Shown here in pieces: positions 15,730 through 20,283 of a stretch of 20,283 nucleotides of DNA. The notes under the pieces are model-generated. The model did no database searches and had not been told where the DNA came from. It saw nothing but the letters and a program-made list of their open reading frames with translations. The translations under genes were made by a program, and so were the position numbers. Source of the DNA: Oxalobacteraceae bacterium UBA6704 (GTDB taxonomy: Bacteria; Pseudomonadota; Gammaproteobacteria; Burkholderiales; Burkholderiaceae_D). The DNA is taken from positions 1 through 20,283 of the forward strand of contig DKJA01000073.1 in the NCBI GenBank assembly GCA_002454505.1, given 5' to 3'. Position 1 is the first letter of the stretch. Each line of letters opens with the position of its first letter.

Positions 15730-16329
15730 ATGAAAACCTGCCAGTATTATTTTGCACCGCAATCGCCGTGGGCCTACCTGGGCCACGAGCGCTTCGTCGC
15801 GCTGTGCCGCCGGCATGGCGTGCAGATCGACCTGCGGCCGCTGGACCTGGGCAAGGTGTTCGGCGTCTCCGGCGGGCTGCCGCTGGCCAAGCGCGCACCG
15901 CAGCGGCAGGCCTACCGGCTGACGGAGCTGGCGCGCTGGGCGGAGTTCCTCGGCGTGCCGCTGAACGTGCAGCCGAAGTTCTTCCCCGTGTCGCCGGACG
16001 CCGCCGCCAAGCTGATCATCGCCGCGCGGCTGTCGCACGGCGTGGATGCGGCGCTGGCGCTGTCGCAGGCGATCATGCGCGGCCTGTGGGCGGAAGAAAA
16101 GAACATCGGCGACGAAGCCACTTTGGCTTCGCTCGCCGCCGGCTGCGAGTTCGACGGCCCGCAGCTGCTGAAAACGTCGCAGACGGCCAGCGTGCAGGCC
16201 GAATACGACCGCAACACGGAAGCCGGCACGGCCGCCAGCGTGTTCGGCTCGCCCTGGTACATCCTGGACGGCGAAAGCTTCTGGGGCCAGGACCGGCTGG
16301 ATTTCCTGGAACGGGCGATGAGCCGATAA
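15730..16329 (+). CDS. DsbA-family protein, 2-hydroxychromene-2-carboxylate isomerase type
   Basis: The 199-aa product has the thioredoxin-like/alpha-helical layout of HCCA isomerases and kappa-class glutathione transferases. An N-terminal YYFAPQSPWAYLG places Ser12 where the family has its active Ser. The C-terminal GSPWYILDGESFWGQDRLDFLE is the typical cis-Pro/FWGQDRLD block. There is no CxxC, so it is not a disulfide oxidase. In naphthalene degradation the family isomerises 2-hydroxychromene-2-carboxylate using glutathione, but no aromatic catabolic genes are nearby and the true substrate is unknown. It lies 16 nt after hemJ and ends one base before a palindromic element. Confidence 0.88.
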   Translation: MKTCQYYFAPQSPWAYLGHERFVALCRRHGVQIDLRPLDLGKVFGVSGGLPLAKRAPQRQAYRLTELARWAEFLGVPLNVQPKFFPVSPDAAAKLIIAARLSHGVDAALALSQAIMRGLWAEEKNIGDEATLASLAAGCEFDGPQLLKTSQTASVQAEYDRNTEAGTAASVFGSPWYILDGESFWGQDRLDFLERAMSR

Positions 16330-16330
16330 T

Positions 16331-16440
16331 GGGGACTGTCCCCAGCGGGACTGTCCCCTCTTCTGCCTTTGACGTTGCAATGCCAGAGTCAACTGCAACC
16401 GAGGGGACAGTCCCCAAAAGGCCGGGGACAGTCCCCGGCC
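16331..16440. repeat. Palindromic element copy 4 (between isomerase-like gene and methyltransferase)
   Basis: Units lie at 16331-16343, 16347-16358, 16403-16415 and 16424-16436, the first two as GGGACT-type and the last two as their inverse. The loop is about 44 nt and holds GTTGCAATGCCAGAGTCAAC, with little of the GGGGTTG boundary seen in copies 1, 2 and 5. The last unit is flanked by GGCC on both sides, making a longer perfect palindrome. It starts one base after a stop codon. Confidence 0.9.
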
Positions 16441-16448
16441 ATATTTTT
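16420..16448 (+). terminator. Terminator-like hairpin formed by the last unit of element copy 4
   Basis: GGCCGGGG (16420-16427) pairs with CCCCGGCC (16433-16440) across a 5-nt loop. ATATTTTT follows at once, giving a standard intrinsic-terminator shape for hemJ and the isomerase-like gene. If it works, the methyltransferase needs a promoter in the remaining 23 nt or inside the element. Confidence 0.6.
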
Positions 16449-16471
16449 CACAACGGATAAAAGGTACCCCT

Positions 16472-17680
16472 ATGACCTCCTATTTCTGCCCCTGCCCACG
16501 CGGCATGGAAGCCGCCCTCGCCGAGGAACTCGCCGAGATCGCGCAACACACCGGCAGCCCGACGCTGAAGGTGCACAACCAGGTGCCCGGCGGCGTGCAC
16601 TGCTCCGGCGACCTGTTCGACGCCTATCGCGTCAACCTGCATTCCCGCATCGCGTCGCGCGTGCTGATGCGCATGGGCGTGTGCCACTACCAGAACGAAA
16701 ACGACATCTACGACCTCGTGCTCGCGCAGCCGTGGGAGGAATGGTTCGGCGTCGATCACACCATCCGCGTGGACGTCACCGCGATCAAGTCGCCATTGAA
16801 GAGCATCGAGTTCACCACGCTGAAGATCAAGGACGCCGTGTGCGACCGCTTCCGCGACATGTACAACAAGCGCCCGTCGGTCGACACGCGCGAGCCCGAC
16901 ATGCGCATCGCCGGCTTCCTCGACCAGCGCCAGTTCATCATTTACCTGGACACGTCCGGCGAGGCGCTGTTCAAGCGCGGCTGGCGTACCGAGACGGGCG
17001 ACGCGCCGCTGCGCGAGAACCTGGCCGCGGGCCTGCTGCGCGTGTCCGGCTGGAAGCCGGGCGTGCCGCTGTTCGATCCGATGTGCGGTTCCGGCACGAT
17101 CCTGTGCGAAGCGGCGCAGATGGTACAGGGCGTGCCGCCCGGTGCGCGCCGCAAGTTCGCGTTCGAGAAATTCCATGATTTCGATGCCGGCCCGTGGCAG
17201 GCGATGAAGGCGGCCGTCAAGCCCAATCCGCTGCCCGCCGAACCGACGATCTTCGGCTCCGACATCTCCGGCGACATGATCGCAATGACGCGCCACAACC
17301 TCAAAAGCGCCGGTATCCTGTTCGACATCCCGCTGAAGCAGATCGAGGCGCAGCAGGTGCAGGCGCCGACGGCAACGCCGGGCCTGATCGTGACGAACCC
17401 GCCGTACGGCGAACGGATCGGCGTGCGCGGCGACAGCACGGTGCCGGAAGACGACATGGCGAAATCGTTCTATGCCGATTTCTCGAAGACGCTGAAGCAG
17501 CGCTTCGCCGGCTGGACGGCCTACCTGTTCACGGCCGACCTGAACCTGCCGAAGCTGCTGCGCCTGAAGGAAGCGCGCAAGACGCCATTCTTCAACGGCG
17601 CGCTGGAATGCCGGCTGTTCCGCTTCGACATGGTGGCCGGCTTCAATCGGCGTGACGAGGCGATGCCGAAAGGCGAGTAA
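16472..17680 (+). CDS. THUMP-domain class I SAM-dependent RNA methyltransferase (RlmL-like)
   Basis: The 402-aa product has an N-terminal ferredoxin-like/THUMP region (about 1-160, with CPRGMEAALAEEL at its start) for RNA binding. A Rossmann methyltransferase domain follows, with motif I FDPMCGSGTILCEAA (201-215) and the catalytic NPPYGERIG (309-317). The NPPY motif indicates N2-guanine methylation. It matches the RlmL half of E. coli RlmKL, which makes m2G2445 in 23S rRNA, but lacks the C-terminal RlmK half. The exact target is therefore inferred. AAAAGG lies before the ATG. It is followed after 5 nt by another palindromic element. Confidence 0.92.
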   Translation: MTSYFCPCPRGMEAALAEELAEIAQHTGSPTLKVHNQVPGGVHCSGDLFDAYRVNLHSRIASRVLMRMGVCHYQNENDIYDLVLAQPWEEWFGVDHTIRVDVTAIKSPLKSIEFTTLKIKDAVCDRFRDMYNKRPSVDTREPDMRIAGFLDQRQFIIYLDTSGEALFKRGWRTETGDAPLRENLAAGLLRVSGWKPGVPLFDPMCGSGTILCEAAQMVQGVPPGARRKFAFEKFHDFDAGPWQAMKAAVKPNPLPAEPTIFGSDISGDMIAMTRHNLKSAGILFDIPLKQIEAQQVQAPTATPGLIVTNPPYGERIGVRGDSTVPEDDMAKSFYADFSKTLKQRFAGWTAYLFTADLNLPKLLRLKEARKTPFFNGALECRLFRFDMVAGFNRRDEAMPKGE

Positions 17681-17685
17681 TCGTT

Positions 17686-17788
17686 GGGGACCGTCCCCGG
17701 AGGGGACTGTCCCCGGGGTTGTATTTGACTTTCGTAGCGCACTGCCGAAAAACAGCCCCGGGGACAGTCCCCTCTGGGGACAGTCCCC
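17686..17788. repeat. Palindromic element copy 5 (between methyltransferase and MFS gene)
   Basis: Units at 17686-17698 (with one T-to-C change in the centre), 17702-17714, 17760-17772 and 17776-17788 are paired at 16-nt period on each side. GGGGTTG bounds the loop. The loop (TTTGACTTTCGTAGC and following) is the reverse complement of the loop in copy 2 with a few changes, so these two are the same element in opposite orientations. It begins 5 nt after a stop codon and ends 9 nt before the next start codon. Confidence 0.95.
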
Positions 17789-17797
17789 ACACCTCTC

Positions 17798-19081
17798 ATG
17801 CTCCCCGACACCACCCCAGCCGATCTCCCCGCCGACCCCATCCCGCCCGCGCCGCCGAAAAGCAAACCGCACACGCGCCCGCTGGGCCAGGCCGGCCTGG
17901 CCATCGTGCTGGCCGCGCTGTCGATGCTCGGGCCGTTCTGCATCGATGCCTATCTGCCCGCGTTCCCGGAGATCCGGCAGTCGCTCGGCGCGTCGGCGAT
18001 CCAGGTGCAGCAAAGCCTCACGGCGTACATGCTGGCGTTTGCCGGCATGGTGCTGTGGCATGGCGCGCTGTCCGATGCGTTCGGGCGCCGCAACGTCATC
18101 CTCGTGTCGCTGGTGCTGTTCGCGGTAGGCACGATCGGCTGCGCGTCGGCGCACAGCGTCGAGTACCTGTGGTTCTTCCGCGTGCTGCAGGGGATTTCGG
18201 CGGGCGCCGGCGTCGTCGTCGGCCGGGCCATGATCCGCGACCTGTACCACGATGCCGAAGCGGCGCGGCTGCTGTCGCTGGTGACGATGATCTTTTCCAT
18301 CGCGCCGGCGGTGGCGCCGATCATGGGCGGCTTCATCGTCAAGTACCTGGACTGGCGGGCCATCTTCCTGATGCTGTTTGCCTTCTCCGTGGCGCTGTTC
18401 GTGTTCTGCTACCGGCGTTTGCCGGAAACGCTGCCGCCCCACAAGCGCCAGCCGTTCAATCCGCAGTTCCTCGTGCAGAACTACCGGGCCATCCTGAGTT
18501 CGCCGCTGTTCCACATGAAATCGCTGGTGGTGGCGCTCAATTTCGCCGGCCTGTTCGTGTTCATCACGGCGGCGCCGGACATGCTGCCGAACCAGCTGCA
18601 CCTGGGTCCCGACCAATTTGGGTGGCTGTTCATCCCGTCCGTCGCGGGCATTTTCAGCGGCGCGCTGGCCGCCAACCGCATGGCCGGCAGGATGACGTTC
18701 GCGCGCCAGATCGGCATCGGCTTCTGCTTCCTGCTGACGGCCGCCAGCGTCAACGTGCTGTACCACCTGTTCATGCCGCCGTCGGTGCCGTGGAGCGTGC
18801 TGCCGATGTTCTTCTACACCTTCGGCATGTCGATCGTGGCGCCGGCGGCCACGCTGCTGGCGCTCGACCTGTTCCCGCACATCCGCGGCACGGTCGCGTC
18901 GTGCCAGTCGTTCGAGACCACGCTGGCCGGTGCCATCGTGGCCGGCGTCGTCGCGCCGGCGCTGTCCGGCTCGGTGTTGTGGCTCGCTGTCGCGCAACTG
19001 TTATTTACGTCCTGCGCGCTGGGATTGTGGTTGACGTCGCGACTCTACCGGCGCATGCTAACGCCCCAAACGCCAGAATAG
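17798..19081 (+). CDS. Bcr/CflA-type multidrug efflux MFS transporter
   Basis: The 427-aa protein has about 12 membrane segments and MFS motifs of the drug:H+ antiporter-1 group. Asp50 lies in FCIDAYLPAFPEI in the first segment, motif A is GALSDAFGRRNV (89-100), a motif B-like RVLQGISAGAG spans 128-138 and the antiporter motif SIAPAVAPIMGG spans 167-178. It resembles the Bcr/CflA family, which exports chloramphenicol, bicyclomycin and similar compounds; the substrate here is not known. The first 30 residues are a Pro-rich cytoplasmic tail. There is no Shine-Dalgarno because the palindromic element ends 9 nt before the ATG. The next in-frame Met (43) would cut into the first membrane segment. 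Confidence 0.92.
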   Translation: MLPDTTPADLPADPIPPAPPKSKPHTRPLGQAGLAIVLAALSMLGPFCIDAYLPAFPEIRQSLGASAIQVQQSLTAYMLAFAGMVLWHGALSDAFGRRNVILVSLVLFAVGTIGCASAHSVEYLWFFRVLQGISAGAGVVVGRAMIRDLYHDAEAARLLSLVTMIFSIAPAVAPIMGGFIVKYLDWRAIFLMLFAFSVALFVFCYRRLPETLPPHKRQPFNPQFLVQNYRAILSSPLFHMKSLVVALNFAGLFVFITAAPDMLPNQLHLGPDQFGWLFIPSVAGIFSGALAANRMAGRMTFARQIGIGFCFLLTAASVNVLYHLFMPPSVPWSVLPMFFYTFGMSIVAPAATLLALDLFPHIRGTVASCQSFETTLAGAIVAGVVAPALSGSVLWLAVAQLLFTSCALGLWLTSRLYRRMLTPQTPE

Positions 19082-19342
19082 CGTTGGCTGCCGGAAATCA
19101 AGCGGGGTGTGGAATAAGTGCATCAAGCAATTTGTCTTTCCGGCAAGGCATAGTATTTTTATGCTACGATGTACCGCTGGTTGCGTTGATAAAACACAAC
19201 AGGTGCATTCGGCACCGATAAAACCAGGCGCAGAACAGCTGGGTGGCATGCCGCACGAGGGCAGGACCGCCTGTTAACAGGGAAACTGCAGAGCAACTGC
19301 GGGGAGCCCGGGGAAACGTCCAAGGCGGCACTGCTCGACACG
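19082..19342 (+). other. Intergenic region with candidate promoter and structured leader before the HDOD gene
   Basis: This 261-nt stretch has no supported gene. GCCGGAAA (19090-19097) and TTTCCGGC (19137-19144) could form a stem with a 39-nt loop, but no U tract follows. A possible promoter is TTGTCT (19132-19137) with TATTTT (19154-19159), a 16-nt spacer. Downstream, GGTGC/GCACC forms a small hairpin (19203-19217) and CAGGCG (19226-19231) can pair with CGCCTG (19268-19273). I could not match this to a known riboswitch class. Confidence 0.35.
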
Positions 19343-20283
19343 ATGCATCAACCAGACCACGACATTCGCAATCGCTTGCTGATCGCAAGGCTCCCGGCCA
19401 TGCCGCAGATCCTGATCAAGCTGATCGAGCTGCTGCAGGCCGACGACGCCGGCATGCCCGAGCTGGCCGCGCTGATCGCGAAGGACGCCGGCATGACGGG
19501 CAAGATCCTCGCCGTCGCCAACAGTTCCGCCTACCATCGCGCCGGCCGCGGCGCCGGTCTCGAGCAGGCCCTCGTGTCGCTGGGCACGGACATGATCAAG
19601 ACGCTCGTCATCAGCGAGTCCGTGTTCCAGACCTTCAACAGCTTTCCCCATTCCGGCGGCACCGACCTGCGCACCTTCTGGAAGCAGTCGCTGGGCGCGG
19701 CCGTCGTCGCGCGCGAGATCTCCCGGCTGATGAACTACCCGCATGCCGAGGAAGCCTACCTGGCCGGCCTGCTGCACAACGTGGGCCGCCTGGCGCTGCT
19801 GGCCACCGCGCCGCGCGAATATGCCAACAACTTTCAGGCGCGCGACGACGAGCACCTGTGCGCCGTCGAACAGCGCACGCTGCAGATCACGCACACGGAA
19901 GCGGGCGCCTGGCTGATCGAGCGGTGGAACCTCGATTCCTTCCTGGCCGACAGCGTGCTGTATCACCACGAGCCGGTGGCCCGGCTGGAGGCGGCGCACC
20001 CGCTGATCCGCATCGTCCGGCTGGCGCACCTGCTGGTCTACCACGGCGAAGACGCCGACGCCACCGAGGCCGGCGCCGCGCTGTGCGGCATCGCGCCCGC
20101 CGCGCTGGACGCGGTGATGCAGTCGGCCGCGAGGCAGGTGCAGCGCGCCGCCGAGCACCTGGGCATCGACCTGTCCGGCGCGGACGATATCGTGGCGCTG
20201 CCCGCCGTGGCGGCGCCGCCGCTGCCGCCGGCCGATCCGGTGCAGCAGCGGCTGCAGGAAGAAGTGCGCAACATGATGCTGGT
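19343..20283 (+). CDS. HDOD-domain signalling protein (3' end outside the window)
   Basis: The first 313 codons are visible. The HDOD domain spans about residues 12-210: LPAMPQILIKLIELLQ, then LAALIAKDAGMTGKILAVANSSAY, AGLLHNVGRLALL (His145 followed by Asn, so the catalytic HD pair is degenerate as usual in HDOD) and LYHHEPVARLEA. An Ala/Pro-rich linker (about 280-300) leads into QRLQEEVRNMMLV, which suggests another domain follows beyond the edge. HDOD proteins are regulatory, often linked to c-di-GMP, motility or stress signalling, and have no proven enzymatic role. The start is the first ATG of the frame and has no clear ribosome site. Confidence 0.85.
   Translation, partial: MHQPDHDIRNRLLIARLPAMPQILIKLIELLQADDAGMPELAALIAKDAGMTGKILAVANSSAYHRAGRGAGLEQALVSLGTDMIKTLVISESVFQTFNSFPHSGGTDLRTFWKQSLGAAVVAREISRLMNYPHAEEAYLAGLLHNVGRLALLATAPREYANNFQARDDEHLCAVEQRTLQITHTEAGAWLIERWNLDSFLADSVLYHHEPVARLEAAHPLIRIVRLAHLLVYHGEDADATEAGAALCGIAPAALDAVMQSAARQVQRAAEHLGIDLSGADDIVALPAVAAPPLPPADPVQQRLQEEVRNMML

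Noticed and set aside
16448..18997. 849-aa open frame on the minus strand opposite the methyltransferase and MFS genes
   Set aside because: It runs antisense through two well-supported genes and through palindromic element copy 5, and shows only low-complexity Arg/His/Gln-rich sequence.
19201..19342. Cobalamin or c-di-GMP riboswitch before the HDOD gene
   Set aside because: The conserved core segments of these classes, as far as I can recall them, are not present. Kept only as an unclassified structured leader.

Overview
The window is about 20 kb of high-GC chromosome. It most likely comes from a betaproteobacterium of the Massilia / Oxalobacteraceae type (Burkholderiales). This is inferred from the gene order fur / bamE-dapB-exbB-exbD ... 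leuS-lptE-holA-proA-hemJ, the protein sequences, and the short GGGGACTGTCCCC-type intergenic palindromes. No tRNA, rRNA, CRISPR array, phage or transposase gene was seen.

Layout. (1) 1-1692: two minus-strand paralogous lipoprotein genes, each made of two copies of one Cys-paired beta-type module, with a minus-strand intrinsic terminator at 84-111. A good ECF sigma-E-like promoter (24-50) fires leftwards out of the window. (2) 1693-3463: a HAD-family hydrolase and the heat-shock repressor hrcA, ending at a bidirectional terminator shared with convergent fur. (3) 3651-7062: fur (minus) diverges from a tight five-gene run bamE-dapB-exbB-exbD-barstar-like. (4) 7063-9445: a palindromic element, then a minus-strand cassette: AraC regulator, VOC protein, ParD-like protein and methionine aminopeptidase. 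The last two genes overlap and are preceded by a promoter overlapped by an inverted repeat. This block appears to interrupt an otherwise familiar exbD-leuS order. (5) 9547-15173: leuS-lptE-holA-proA, tightly packed. (6) 15285-16329: hemJ and a DsbA-like/HCCA isomerase-like gene. (7) 16472-19081: a THUMP-domain RNA methyltransferase and a Bcr/CflA-type MFS transporter. (8) 19343-end: a partial HDOD signalling gene with a 261-nt upstream region.

The most distinctive feature is a family of five palindromic elements (3468-3591, 7063-7163, 15194-15222, 16331-16440, 17686-17788) built from GGGGAC(T/A)GTCCCC units. Full copies have two tandem units, a GGGGTTG-type boundary in the better copies, a 28-40 nt loop, then the inverted counterpart. 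The loops at 7063-7163 and 17686-17788 are recognisably homologous and lie in opposite orientations, which implies copying as a unit. All five lie just after a stop codon, and one ends 9 nt before a start codon.

Most genes are housekeeping: envelope biogenesis (BamE, LptE, ExbBD), lysine and proline synthesis (DapB, ProA), translation and protein maturation (LeuS, Map), replication (HolA), heme (HemJ), iron and heat-shock regulation (Fur, HrcA). The points worth follow-up are the palindromic elements, the ParD-like/map operator, the orphan barstar-like gene and the ECF promoter at the left edge.
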